A DNA stretch of 21,179 bases, taken from NCBI GenBank assembly GCA_004551865.1, contig SFPR01000030.1:1-21179 (forward strand), in the 5' to 3' direction. The translations under genes were made by a program, and so were the position numbers. The DNA is from Bacteroidales bacterium. GTDB taxonomy: Bacteria; Bacteroidota; Bacteroidia; Bacteroidales; P3. The notes beneath the pieces were generated by a model. It was not told where the DNA came from, did no database searches, and worked only from the letters and a program-made list of their open reading frames with translations. Below are positions 1 to 8,258 of the stretch, piece by piece; within the stretch, counting starts at the first letter, position 1, and each line of letters opens with the position of its first letter.

Positions 1-1
1 C

Positions 2-502
2 TTTTTGTACGACAAGTTCAAAAAGATGCTCACGCCCGAATATGCATACTACCGAGGATTGTGGATAAAAGAGCATGACATTCCCGCAATATGGCACGCA
101 ACTCTCGCAATTCCTCTTTCGGAAGTATTCAAACGCATAGAGTGGAGAGACGAGTTCCTCGAAAAAAATCCCGATTTCATAAGAGAAGACCTTGTAACAA
201 GAGAAATCGAACGTCTTTGCTTCATTGTTACCAAGGGATTGGAGAATACATCGGTTTATGACGACAAAGATGTCATCAAACCCGAGTATAAAGACGCTCT
301 TCAGGCATATTACCGTTCACACAAGCAGACAAAATGGGGCAAATACATGACTGACTATGTTCATTTGCTCGCTCTGAACAAGTATCGCAACAGTTATAAA
401 ATAGATTCCTGGGTTTTGGAACACTTGTTCCCCGAAGGCAGGAAAAATATTGACCCTTTGTTGAAGTACAAGGACATTTTGATTGATAATATCGTTGAAT
501 AA
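2..502 (+). CDS. C-terminal part of an uncharacterised protein (5' truncated by window edge)
   Basis: The frame is open from the second base of the window to a TAA at 500-502. A TTG at 5-7 could be read as a start, but it is more likely an internal Leu and the gene begins outside the window. The visible 166 residues are soluble, charged and rich in aromatic residues (for example AYYRGLWIKEHD and YRSHKQTKWGKY), with no signal peptide or membrane segment, so a cytoplasmic protein or domain is likely. I do not recognise the family and assign no function. The next gene starts 24 bases downstream on the same strand, so the two are probably co-transcribed. Confidence 0.7.
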   Translation, partial: FLYDKFKKMLTPEYAYYRGLWIKEHDIPAIWHATLAIPLSEVFKRIEWRDEFLEKNPDFIREDLVTREIERLCFIVTKGLENTSVYDDKDVIKPEYKDALQAYYRSHKQTKWGKYMTDYVHLLALNKYRNSYKIDSWVLEHLFPEGRKNIDPLLKYKDILIDNIVE

Positions 503-526
503 AATTTTTGTTTGAAAGAAAAAGAA

Positions 527-2680
527 ATGAAAAGACTGACAGTTTTTCTTGCAGCCTTGCTTTTGGGCTGTGGTTTGATGGCTCAAGAAATTACTCTTGA
601 GGACATTTGGAAAAATGGAACGTTTCGTTCCAAAGGCATTGCGGGCATTCGCTCGATGAAAAACGGAGAAAATTATTGCATTTTGACCTCTCAAGGTATC
701 GAAAAGTACTCTTACAAAGACGGAAAGAAGATTGAAACTCTCCTATCGTTCGCCGGCTTGAAGTTTTCAAGCGAAAACGAATATGTATTCGAGTATTCGT
801 TCAGCCAAGACGAAAGCAAAGTGCTTTTGGCTACCAATCCTCAATTTATTTATAGGCGTTCATACACTGCAAACTACTATGTGTATGATTTTTCTGCCAA
901 AACGCTCACACCTGTTGCCAAAACTCCGGTACGTCTTGCCGAATTTTCACCAAAGGCGGACCGAGTTGCTTACGTCAAAGGCAACAATATATATGTGTTA
1001 AGCCTTGCCGACATGACAACTACCCAAGTTACTTCGGACGGAGAGTTTAACAAAATAATATATGGAACAACCGACTGGGTGTATGAGGAAGAATTTGCAA
1101 TAACAAAAGGATTCTTTTGGAGCAATGACGGAAGTAAAATTGCATTCTATCGCTTTGACGAAAGCAAGGTGAAAGAATACACAATACCTTACTATGGCGA
1201 TTTATACCCTCGCCAATACACCTACAAATATCCGAAAGCCGGAGAAGCAAATTCGGTTGTCGATGTGATGGTTTATGATTTGGCTTCGGCAACAACTCAC
1301 ACTATAGACCTCGGACCAAACAAAGACATTTACGTTCCGAGACTTCAGTGGACACAAAACGACGAAGTATTTATTCACAAGCTCAACAGACACCAAAATC
1401 ACTATGAGTTGTTCATGGTAAACTGCAATGACTACAAGTTAAACAAAGTTTACGACGAGAGAAACGAGTGTTACATCGAGCAGGCAGAAGACGTGATTTT
1501 CCTAAACGACAAAAAGAACTTCATCATTCGCAGCGAGAGAAATGGTTATATGAACCTCTACAAAGTCAATCTTTACACCAAAGAAATTGTTCCTTTGACT
1601 GACGGACAATATGACATTGATATGGTATGTCATATTGATGAAAAGAATAACAAAATATACTATACGGCGGCACAAAGCGAGGCATACAATCGTGAACTCT
1701 TGGTTGTAGATGGCAAAAAGAAAGTAAAAAAACTCTCAGGCAGGGTCGGAACATACTCAGCCGACTTTTCGGCAAACGGAAAGTACTACATATCGTCCTA
1801 TTCCGACACCGACACACCTACAATCTACACAATAAACGACAACAACGGCAAAACACTCGTAACACTCGAAGACAACAAGGACCTTAAAGCCACCTTGGCA
1901 AAATATGGCAAGGAACGCAAAGAATTTGGCAAGTTTACAACCACAAGCGGAGATCAGTTGAACTATTGGATAATAAAACCTGCAAAAATGGAAGCAGGAA
2001 AGAAGTATCCTCTTTTGATGTATGTGTATGGAGGACCGGGAAGTCAGGAAGTTCTCAACTCACAAAGCCGTTCTTCTGACTATATGTGGTTCAGAATGTT
2101 GGCACAAAAAGGCTACGTTATCGCCTGTGTAGATGGACGAGGCACCGGAGCAAGAGGCGAAAAGTTCAAAAAATGCACCTACATGGAGCTTGGAAAGTAC
2201 GAAACCGAAGACCAAATCGAGGCAGCAAAGTACTTTGGTTCGCTTCCTTTCATAGACAAAGAAAGGATAGGTATCTTTGGTTGGAGCTATGGGGGATATA
2301 TGTCCACACTCTGCATAACCAAGGGTGCGGAATACTTCAAGACTGCAATAGCTGTTGCTCCTGTTACAAATTGGAGGTATTATGACAATGTATATACAGA
2401 ACGTTTCATGCGTACTCCTCAAGAGAATGCAGACGGATACGACCTCAATTCGCCAATCAATCATGTCGATAAGCTCAAAGGTAACTACCTTCTTATCCAC
2501 GGCACGGCAGACGACAATGTTCACTACCAAAACTCAATGGACTTGATAACTGCCCTCATCAAGGCAGACAAACAATTTGAGCATTTTGCATATCCGAACA
2601 AAGACCACGGCATTTATGGCGGAAACACCAGACTACATCTTTACACTTTGATGACCGACTTTATTCTTCGCAAATTGTAG
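527..2680 (+). CDS. Dipeptidyl peptidase IV (S9 family serine peptidase), exported
   Basis: 717 residues, the usual length for bacterial DPP IV. It removes N-terminal X-Pro/X-Ala dipeptides from peptides in the periplasm or at the cell surface. I chose ATG 527 over an upstream TTG at 512 because it directly precedes a signal peptide (MKRLTVFLAALLLGCGLMAQ); the LLGC could also be read as a weak lipobox. An N-terminal beta-propeller precedes the C-terminal alpha/beta-hydrolase. DWVYEEEF carries the Glu pair (about E187-E189) that binds the substrate N-terminus. The nucleophile is Ser587 in GWSYGG, Asp662 is in GTADDNVH and His694 in KDHGIY, so the catalytic triad is complete. It is followed by tilS after 24 bases and, further on, by a second exported peptidase. 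This fits a proteolytic, peptide-using lifestyle. Confidence 0.95.
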   Translation: MKRLTVFLAALLLGCGLMAQEITLEDIWKNGTFRSKGIAGIRSMKNGENYCILTSQGIEKYSYKDGKKIETLLSFAGLKFSSENEYVFEYSFSQDESKVLLATNPQFIYRRSYTANYYVYDFSAKTLTPVAKTPVRLAEFSPKADRVAYVKGNNIYVLSLADMTTTQVTSDGEFNKIIYGTTDWVYEEEFAITKGFFWSNDGSKIAFYRFDESKVKEYTIPYYGDLYPRQYTYKYPKAGEANSVVDVMVYDLASATTHTIDLGPNKDIYVPRLQWTQNDEVFIHKLNRHQNHYELFMVNCNDYKLNKVYDERNECYIEQAEDVIFLNDKKNFIIRSERNGYMNLYKVNLYTKEIVPLTDGQYDIDMVCHIDEKNNKIYYTAAQSEAYNRELLVVDGKKKVKKLSGRVGTYSADFSANGKYYISSYSDTDTPTIYTINDNNGKTLVTLEDNKDLKATLAKYGKERKEFGKFTTTSGDQLNYWIIKPAKMEAGKKYPLLMYVYGGPGSQEVLNSQSRSSDYMWFRMLAQKGYVIACVDGRGTGARGEKFKKCTYMELGKYETEDQIEAAKYFGSLPFIDKERIGIFGWSYGGYMSTLCITKGAEYFKTAIAVAPVTNWRYYDNVYTERFMRTPQENADGYDLNSPINHVDKLKGNYLLIHGTADDNVHYQNSMDLITALIKADKQFEHFAYPNKDHGIYGGNTRLHLYTLMTDFILRKL

Positions 2681-2704
2681 AAGAATACGACTTACAAAAA
2701 CAAG

Positions 2705-4033
2705 ATGCACAAAGACCTTGAAGCATTTGTAAGCAAGCAAAACTTGTTTGTAAAAGACGACAGAATTCTCTTGGCACTGAGCGGCGGAGCGGATTCTGTC
2801 GTTTTGGCTACTCTGATGCTCGAATGCGGCTATCGTTTTTCGGCAGCCCACTGCAATTTTCACCTGCGTGGCAAAGAGAGCATGAGAGATGAAGCCTTTG
2901 TGAGGGCGTGGGCAAAAGAGCATGATGTGGAGTTGTTTGTAAAAGACTTCGACACATTTGGCTATATGCAGCAAAAGAAAATTTCTTTGGAAATGGCAGC
3001 CCGAGAACTTCGCTACTCGTGGTTTGAAGAGTTGATTGCAGACAAAGGCTTTGACTATCTTGCAACTGCACATCATGCAGATGATTCGGCTGAGACTTTC
3101 TTTATCAATCTACTCAGAGGGACAGGGATTGCAGGCCTGCACGGCATACTTCCAAAGAGCGGACATATAGTTCGCCCTCTGCTTTTTGCCACACGGAAAC
3201 GCATTGTCGAGTTTGCAAAGCAAAGAAACATCGCTTTTGTTGAGGATTCGACCAACAGCCAAACCAAATTTTTGAGAAACAAAATCCGACATCAACTCTT
3301 TCCTCTGCTCAGAGAGATAGCCCCTTCGTTTGATGAAACAATCGCAAAAAACATCGAACGCCTCAGAGAAACCGAAATGGTTTACTCTCAGGCTATCAAG
3401 CAATTACAAAACGAGCTTTTGAGCGAACAAAACGGCGTTTTATTTCTCCAAATCGCCGATTTGTTACGCCAAAAGCCCAAAAGAATTTTGCTATACGAAA
3501 TTTTGTCTCAATACGGCTTCAACGAAAGCAACTGCAATGACATTCTATCAGCCTTGAACTCCGAGTCGGGCAGGCAGTTTGTGAGCAAAACTCACCGCAT
3601 CGTCAAAGACAGGACACAACTCATTATAACACCAATCGAAGAGAGCAATTCGCCACAGCAATACCTTATCAGCGAAAACCAAGAGAGCATACAACAACCA
3701 TTTGTTGCACAAATCCAAAATCTGAACGCACAAGAGCCGTTCACTATAAGCAGGGAAAGGAACATTGCAATGATAGACAAAGATGCTCTGCACTTCCCTT
3801 TGGTTTTGCGACAATGGAAACCGGGTGACAAGTTCGTCCCTTTGGGAATGAAAAAGCCTAAAAAGCTCAGCGATTTCTTCACTGCCGAAAAGTATTCCCT
3901 TGTAGAGAAACAACAGCAGTGGCTTTTGTGCAGCCGAAACGAAATAGTATGGGTTGTAGGCAGGCGGTTGGACGAGCGATTTAAGGTATCTGACTCTACA
4001 AAAAACATATTGAAAATACAAATCGACCAATAA
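2705..4033 (+). CDS. tilS: tRNA(Ile)-lysidine synthetase TilS
   Basis: 442 residues, a normal bacterial TilS length. The enzyme uses ATP and lysine to convert C34 of the CAU-anticodon tRNA-Ile2 to lysidine, switching it from Met/AUG to Ile/AUA decoding. The N-terminal PP-loop ATPase motif LALSGGADS ends at residue 31. The following family blocks are present: HCNFHLRG, ATAHHADDSAET, LLRGTGIAGLHGI and FLRNKIRHQLFPLL. The C-terminal TilS_C domain has LRQWKPGDKFVPLGM and KKLSDFF. The ATG at 2705 gives a natural N-terminus, and the gene lies 24 bases after the DPP IV stop and 14 bases before the M28 start, in one apparent operon. A CAU tRNA that could be its substrate lies 1.3 kb downstream. Confidence 0.96.
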   Translation: MHKDLEAFVSKQNLFVKDDRILLALSGGADSVVLATLMLECGYRFSAAHCNFHLRGKESMRDEAFVRAWAKEHDVELFVKDFDTFGYMQQKKISLEMAARELRYSWFEELIADKGFDYLATAHHADDSAETFFINLLRGTGIAGLHGILPKSGHIVRPLLFATRKRIVEFAKQRNIAFVEDSTNSQTKFLRNKIRHQLFPLLREIAPSFDETIAKNIERLRETEMVYSQAIKQLQNELLSEQNGVLFLQIADLLRQKPKRILLYEILSQYGFNESNCNDILSALNSESGRQFVSKTHRIVKDRTQLIITPIEESNSPQQYLISENQESIQQPFVAQIQNLNAQEPFTISRERNIAMIDKDALHFPLVLRQWKPGDKFVPLGMKKPKKLSDFFTAEKYSLVEKQQQWLLCSRNEIVWVVGRRLDERFKVSDSTKNILKIQIDQ

Positions 4034-4047
4034 ACAACAAGATTATC

Positions 4048-5280
4048 ATGAAAAGAAGAGTAATTTTCTTGCTTTCTGTCTTATTTGTTGCCACAACGGC
4101 AGTGCAAAGCCAGAACTCCGACATTCAAGTCTTTATTTCACAAATCAATAAAGACAGCTTGCAAGCCAATGTTCAAGCCTTGCAAGATTTCGGCACACGT
4201 TACGCATTCAGCAACAACCGCCGGCAGGTGGCAGAGTACCTTTGCAATCGGCTGCAAGCATACGGCTTTGAAGCAAAGTTGGATTCCTTTCACTTGGCAA
4301 TGGAATTTCCTTACTATTCCGGCATAATGAATGACACATGGCAGTACAACGTTGTGGGCAAAAAGCGTGGAGCTTGGGCAAAAGACACAACCGTCCATTT
4401 GGGAGCGCACTACGACGCAGTATCTTTCAAAGAAGGCTTTGAAGACTTTATAAACATTGCACCCGGAGCAGATGACAATGCCTCGGGAGTGGCAGCCCTT
4501 TTGGAAATAGCCCGAATTACTCACACAAGTAACCTTCAACCAATAAAGACTCTTGTATTTAACTTCTTTGCTGCCGAAGAGCAAGGACTGAAAGGTAGCA
4601 ACCACATAATAAACAACATATCCACACCAATATGGAAAGAAAACATTGTGGCAATGATAAATCTCGACATGGTGGGATACTGCACCACAGAAGCCGACGG
4701 AGCAACAGCCAACATAATCACCTATTACAACAGCGATGAACTTACAAATATGGCCGTGGAATTTGCAAACACCTACACCACACTCACTCCCAACACCACA
4801 ACAGACTACTATATGCAATCAGATTCCTATTCCTACAACAGCTATGGAGTAAGGAGCGTATTCCTTTCTGAATATGAGTTCACGCCACACTATCACACCG
4901 AAAGAGATGTATTTTCCACTTTGAACTTTGACTATTTGGAACAACTCTCTCGCCTTGCCGCCGCTTTGATGTATGAATGCGGAGTTCACAACGACTATGG
5001 CACGGTGTCAATCAGAGATGCTGTCTTTGCAGAAGACTTTGATGTTGCTCTGCTATGCAATCCCGCAAGGGGTACAATCCGCTTTCAAATAAAAGGAGCA
5101 AGAGAAAACTGCAACATTGTTTTGTATGACTTGGAAGGAAGAAAGATTGCACAAACCACGATCAGCAAAGGCGAAAACAACTCCCACATGGCTATTGAGG
5201 GAATAAGAAGCGGAATTTACATCTTAAAATTTAGCTGTGGCAATCAGACAATTAGCAAGAAAATAACGATATTGCAGTAA
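4048..5280 (+). CDS. M28 family metallo-aminopeptidase with type IX secretion sorting domain
   Basis: 410 residues. A signal peptide (cleavage near VQSQ, residues 19-22) is followed by an M28 zinc peptidase domain. The di-zinc ligands and catalytic residues are visible: H121 in GAHYD, D142 in GADDNASG, E177/E178 in FAAEEQGLKG, D207 in NLDMVGY and H283 in HYHTERD. Residues about 335-410 form a Por/T9SS C-terminal sorting domain with the typical YDLEGRKI and SGIYILKF strands and a terminal KKITIL. The protein should therefore cross the outer membrane through the type IX system and be released or anchored at the surface. The T9SS machinery itself is not in this window. It follows tilS by 14 bases, and no terminator is obvious before the tRNA promoter. 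Confidence 0.93.
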   Translation: MKRRVIFLLSVLFVATTAVQSQNSDIQVFISQINKDSLQANVQALQDFGTRYAFSNNRRQVAEYLCNRLQAYGFEAKLDSFHLAMEFPYYSGIMNDTWQYNVVGKKRGAWAKDTTVHLGAHYDAVSFKEGFEDFINIAPGADDNASGVAALLEIARITHTSNLQPIKTLVFNFFAAEEQGLKGSNHIINNISTPIWKENIVAMINLDMVGYCTTEADGATANIITYYNSDELTNMAVEFANTYTTLTPNTTTDYYMQSDSYSYNSYGVRSVFLSEYEFTPHYHTERDVFSTLNFDYLEQLSRLAAALMYECGVHNDYGTVSIRDAVFAEDFDVALLCNPARGTIRFQIKGARENCNIVLYDLEGRKIAQTTISKGENNSHMAIEGIRSGIYILKFSCGNQTISKKITILQ

Positions 5281-5296
5281 AAAAAGAACAAAAAAT

Positions 5297-5327
5297 TTTG
5301 GTGTTTTTCAAAAAGTTAGTACCTTTG
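5297..5327 (+). promoter_or_regulatory. Bacteroidota-type promoter for the CAU tRNA gene
   Basis: TTTG at 5297-5300, a 19-nt spacer and TACCTTTG at 5320-5327 match the sigma-ABfr consensus TTTG-N19-21-TAnnTTTG. Initiation near 5333 would leave a short leader of about 27 nt before the tRNA. A perfect consensus this close to the tRNA makes the assignment strong. Confidence 0.85.
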
Positions 5328-5359
5328 CACTCGCATTCGGGAAGGCGAAACACCGAATT

Positions 5360-5433
5360 GGTCCCATAGCTCAGTTGGTTAGAGCATCTGACTCATAATC
5401 AGGGGGTCCTAGGTTCGAGCCCTAGTGGGACCA
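5360..5433 (+). tRNA. tRNA with CAU anticodon (elongator Met or Ile2)
   Basis: 74 nt with a perfect 7-bp acceptor stem (GGTCCCA at 5360-5366 with TGGGACC at 5426-5432), D-arm GCTC/GAGC, anticodon loop CTCATAA (CAU) and a GGTTCGAGC T-loop region. The discriminator is A and CCA is not encoded. A CAU anticodon outside the initiator form can be elongator tRNA-Met or tRNA-Ile2, the TilS substrate. The C4-G69 and C5-G68 pairs resemble determinants described for E. coli tRNA-Ile2, but I do not know the Met sequence in this lineage and cannot decide. It has its own promoter and terminator. Confidence 0.93.
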
Positions 5434-5440
5434 CAAGCAG

Positions 5441-5480
5441 AGAGAGGAATTGCAAAAGTGCAGTTCCTCTCTTTTGTTTT
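5441..5480 (+). terminator. Rho-independent terminator after the CAU tRNA
   Basis: A 13-bp stem, AGAGAGGAATTGC (5441-5453) with GCAGTTCCTCTCT (5460-5472), contains one G-T pair and a 6-nt loop. It is followed by a T-rich run (TTTTGTTTTT) to about 5480. It starts 7 bases after the tRNA. Confidence 0.88.
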
Positions 5481-5537
5481 TACTTTTACCTAAATCAAAT
5501 CAAACATTCATTTGAGCAAAGAGCCGACCGATAAACT

Positions 5538-5574
5538 TCGGGGCGGAGTTTGCCGCATTCAAACTCCGCCCCGA
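5538..5574. repeat. Perfect 15-bp GC-rich inverted repeat
   Basis: TCGGGGCGGAGTTTG (5538-5552) and its exact reverse complement (5560-5574) flank a 7-nt loop, CCGCATT. It stands out as GC-rich in an AT-rich spacer and has no T-run on either side, so it is not a standard terminator. Apart from this hairpin and the 21-bp array that follows, I see nothing assignable between 5481 and 5688. Confidence 0.8.
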
Positions 5575-5688
5575 GAACTCAAATTGAGCTTGTATTCAAA
5601 TCATTATAAGAAAAATGTCAAACCACTCTCCACTGTTCCTCCAACTTTTCTTGTCCTCTGAATAAGTGAAGCAGGATTAGAGTAAATC

Positions 5689-5784
5689 AAAACGGCGTTT
5701 CAGTAGAATAGAACGCCGTTTTATTTTACCAAAAAGGCGTTTCAGTCGGATAAAACGGCGTTTTGTTTTGGCAGGGGTGCGTTT
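5689..5784. repeat. Array 1 of the 21-bp palindromic repeat (5 units)
   Basis: Unit starts are at 5689, 5710, 5731, 5752 and 5773, exactly 21 bp apart. Each unit is a 12-13 bp near-palindrome, AAAACGGCGTTT(T) or the CGCCG version, followed by a 9-nt spacer. Unit 3 is AAAAAGGCGTTT, and unit 5 is degenerate (AGGGGTGCGTTT). The array ends 12 bases before the -33 element of the downstream metallo-hydrolase gene. Confidence 0.9.
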
Positions 5785-5795
5785 CGGCAATTTTT

Positions 5796-5829
5796 TTTGA
5801 GGAATTGTCGTTTGTTTGTTGTACCTTTG
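5796..5829 (+). promoter_or_regulatory. Bacteroidota-type promoter for the beta-CASP metallo-hydrolase operon
   Basis: TACCTTTG at 5822-5829 is a perfect -7 element. The best -33 is TTTG at 5796-5799 with a slightly long 22-nt spacer. Initiation near 5835 gives a leader of about 25 nt before ATG 5861. The 21-bp repeat array lies immediately upstream. Confidence 0.75.
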
Positions 5830-5860
5830 CGGTACGATAACGAAATAAAATACTTTTTAT

Positions 5861-7264
5861 ATGAAGATACAGTTTTTGGGTGCTGCAAAAGAAGTTACGG
5901 GCAGCAAACATTTGATTACCACTCCAAAAGGAAAGAAAATTCTTTTGGACTGCGGAATGTATCAGGGCAAGGGTTTGGAAACTGACAGCCTCAACAGAGA
6001 GCTTGGATTTGAGCCATGCGAAATAGATTACTTGATTTTGTCTCACCCCCACATCGACCACTCGGGGCTTATCCCCTACTTGGTAAAGCAAGGCTTTGAG
6101 GGAACAATTTTTTCCACTCCCGCAACTCGAGACCTCTGTGCAATAATGTTGCAAGACTCCGCAGGAATACAAGAATCCGATACAAGGACGTTCAACAAAA
6201 AGCGTTCACGACAAGGATTGCCTGCCGTCGAACCAATATACACCGTCGAAGATGCTCAAAACGCCATGTCGTACTTCATCTCCGTTCCTTACGGCAGAAC
6301 GCTCCGACTTGACGACGAGACCTCTTTGCAGTTTACCGACAACGGACACATACTCGGCAGTGCAACTGTGCTTCTGACCATAAAGAAAGAGGACGGCGAG
6401 AGCGTGAAGATTGCTTTCAGCGGCGATGTTGGTCGTTATACCAAGCGTATATTGCGTTCGCCTCAGCCTTTTGCCCAAGCCGACTATATCATAATGGAGA
6501 CTACCTACGGCGACAGGGTGCATGGCAACATCGACCAGAGCGAACAAGAACTCCTCAGGGCGGTTGTCGATACTTGTTGCAAGAAAAAAGGCAAGCTCTT
6601 GATACCTTCGTTTGCCATTGGCAGGGCTCAGGAGATTATCTTCGCACTCAACAAGCTATGGGAGCAGAGATTGTTGCCGATGATTGACGTTTATGTCGAT
6701 AGTCCTTTGAGTTTGAACGCCACAAACATCATGAAGCTGCACAGCGAGTGCTTTTGCGACGAAATGAAAGAGTTTATGAAGACCGATCCCGACCCTTTCG
6801 GCTTCGAGAAGTTGCACTACGTTCAGTCGGTTGAAGAATCAAAGAAGCTCAACTACACAAAAATCCCCTGCATCATCATATCGGCAAGCGGAATGATGGA
6901 AGCAGGACGAATAAAGCACCACATTGCCAACAACATAGAGAACAATCGCACCACTATTTTGGGAGTTGGTTATTGCGCCCCTACAACTTTGGGAGCCAAA
7001 ATACTTCGCGGAGACAAGTTTGTGTCGATTTTCGGAACGGAATACAAAGTTAAAGCCGAGATAAGGAAGATTGACTCCTACTCTGCCCACGCCGACCGCG
7101 ACGAATTGCTGCGTTACCTCTCTTGTCAGGACAAGAGCAAAATCAAAAAAGTCATCTTGGTTCACGGAGAGAAGCAGACGCAGGAAAACTTTGCCCAAAC
7201 GCTGAACGAAAACGGCTATTCTGATGTCTTTATTCCCTCTAAGGGTGAGTGTTTGGAGATATGA
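5861..7264 (+). CDS. MBL-fold beta-CASP metallo-hydrolase (RNA-processing nuclease-like)
   Basis: 467 residues, the typical length for the bacterial CPSF73/YsiA-like beta-CASP family. The zinc-binding signature SHPHIDHSG has H62, H64, D66 and H67. Further family motifs are HILGSATV (distal His), FSGDVGR (Asp ligand) and METTYGDR. The beta-CASP cap and RNA-specificity region follow, with IIISASGMMEAGRIKHH, and the C-terminal DSYSAHADRDEL supplies the last His. All catalytic residues expected of an active zinc phosphodiesterase are present. Relatives are predicted or shown to cut RNA; the substrate of this one cannot be read from sequence. It is the first gene of an operon: its TGA overlaps the next ATG (ATGA). 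Expression may be affected by the 21-bp repeat array just upstream of its promoter. Confidence 0.92.
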   Translation: MKIQFLGAAKEVTGSKHLITTPKGKKILLDCGMYQGKGLETDSLNRELGFEPCEIDYLILSHPHIDHSGLIPYLVKQGFEGTIFSTPATRDLCAIMLQDSAGIQESDTRTFNKKRSRQGLPAVEPIYTVEDAQNAMSYFISVPYGRTLRLDDETSLQFTDNGHILGSATVLLTIKKEDGESVKIAFSGDVGRYTKRILRSPQPFAQADYIIMETTYGDRVHGNIDQSEQELLRAVVDTCCKKKGKLLIPSFAIGRAQEIIFALNKLWEQRLLPMIDVYVDSPLSLNATNIMKLHSECFCDEMKEFMKTDPDPFGFEKLHYVQSVEESKKLNYTKIPCIIISASGMMEAGRIKHHIANNIENNRTTILGVGYCAPTTLGAKILRGDKFVSIFGTEYKVKAEIRKIDSYSAHADRDELLRYLSCQDKSKIKKVILVHGEKQTQENFAQTLNENGYSDVFIPSKGECLEI

Positions 7265-7776
7265 AAACAAGAATAGGACATATTGCATACATCTTTCTGC
7301 TTTCGGCATTGGCAACGCTTTGTCCTCATGATGCCGAAAGCCAAAATTACGACAAGCAGAGCGACAACCAAATTGGCGAAAAGGCGATTGACTTTACCTT
7401 TGTGGCAGACAACAGTGAGCAATCGCTCTACCGCCTGATTGAAAGCAGGGGTACAAATGTCTTGGTCTTGTTTCATTCACCGGAATGTGAGCTTTGTGCC
7501 AAAACAAAGAAGAAACTGAAAAAGAGCAAGACGATTAACCGACTGCTTGACGAAGGTTCGCTCACTCTTTTGGCTGTTGCGGTAGAGACAGACAGCCTTG
7601 TGTGGAGGCAAACTTGCCAAGAGCTGCCGCAAAATTGGGTCAATGCTTACTGCAAAGAGTGTGAAGCGATTGTCAAAAGCTACATTTATACCGTTCCAAC
7701 CCTCTTTTTGATTGGCAAAGACGGCAAAGTAATCGACAGAGAATTTGAACACAATGAAAAAAATCGCTATAATTAA
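7261..7776 (+). CDS. Exported thioredoxin-like protein with CxxC motif
   Basis: 171 residues from ATG 7261, which overlaps the preceding stop as ATGA. I preferred this over an upstream GTG at 7249 because it starts directly at a signal peptide (MKTRIGHIAYIFLLSALATL). A thioredoxin fold is indicated by VLVLFHSPECELC, with the redox pair C76/C79, and by YTVPTLFLIGKDGKVI, with the cis-proline typical of the fold. It resembles the thioredoxin-like half of Bacteroidales DUF5106-type proteins. A periplasmic thiol reductant or oxidant role is inferred. The C-terminus stops soon after the last core strand and overlaps aroQ by 23 bases, so the usual final helix looks shortened. Confidence 0.8.
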   Translation: MKTRIGHIAYIFLLSALATLCPHDAESQNYDKQSDNQIGEKAIDFTFVADNSEQSLYRLIESRGTNVLVLFHSPECELCAKTKKKLKKSKTINRLLDEGSLTLLAVAVETDSLVWRQTCQELPQNWVNAYCKECEAIVKSYIYTVPTLFLIGKDGKVIDREFEHNEKNRYN

Positions 7777-8185
7777 CGGACCTAACCTCAATTTGTTGGG
7801 TAAAAGAGAACCTTCGATTTACGGAAGCAGGAGCTTTGAAGATTATTTTGAAGAACTGAAAAAACAATATCCCGATGTGGAATTACGATATGCCCAAAGC
7901 AATGTGGAAGGTGAGCTTGTCAATCTTTTACAACAAGCCTCCGACTGCGACGGAGTTGTTCTCAATGCGGCAGGATACACTCACACTTCGGTGGCTGTGG
8001 CAGATGCCGTCAAGGCTGTTGGAGTTGCTGTTGTGGAAGTTCACATCAGTAATATCTTTGCACGCGAAGAATTTCGCCACCGCTCACTTATCGCTCCCTA
8101 CTGCAAGGGTTCTATAATAGGTTTGGGGCTTTGCGGCTACCGATTGGCACTTGAAGCTCTCCTTTGCGAAGACTGCTCAAAATAA
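7754..8185 (+). CDS. aroQ: Type II 3-dehydroquinate dehydratase
   Basis: 143 residues, the expected size of the dodecameric type II enzyme, which dehydrates 3-dehydroquinate to 3-dehydroshikimate in the shikimate pathway. Family blocks are NGPNLNLLGKREPSIYG (catalytic Tyr), QSNVEGELVNLLQ, LNAAGYTHTSVAVADAV, EVHISNIFAREEFRHRS (catalytic His and substrate-loop Arg) and IGLGLCGYRLALEAL. I chose ATG 7754 over TTG 7745 because MKKIAIINGPN is the usual N-terminus. It overlaps the thioredoxin-like gene by 23 bases. Its TAA stop (8183-8185) touches the first unit of a 21-bp repeat array, which may also provide its terminator. Confidence 0.96.
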   Translation: MKKIAIINGPNLNLLGKREPSIYGSRSFEDYFEELKKQYPDVELRYAQSNVEGELVNLLQQASDCDGVVLNAAGYTHTSVAVADAVKAVGVAVVEVHISNIFAREEFRHRSLIAPYCKGSIIGLGLCGYRLALEALLCEDCSK

Positions 8186-8258
8186 AACGGCGTTTTGAAA
8201 AAATAAAACGGCGTTTTATCCGACTGAAACGCCGTTTTATTCTGCCAATTCGCCGTTT
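8184..8258. repeat. Array 2 of the 21-bp palindromic repeat (4 units) between convergent aroQ and xseB
   Basis: Units start at 8184, 8205, 8226 and 8247, exactly 21 bp apart, with 9-nt spacers. The first begins inside the aroQ stop codon. The third ends on the xseB stop codon (TTA on the + strand at 8237-8239), and the fourth lies within the last codons of xseB. Units 2 and 3 can fold into a stem with a 9-nt loop flanked by T-runs on both strands, a plausible bidirectional terminator. Confidence 0.9.

Noticed and set aside
5689..5784. CRISPR array (also the other three 21-bp arrays)
   Set aside because: The repeats are 12-13 bp with 9-nt spacers that recur and drift. CRISPR repeats are longer with unique spacers near 30 nt, and no cas genes are present.
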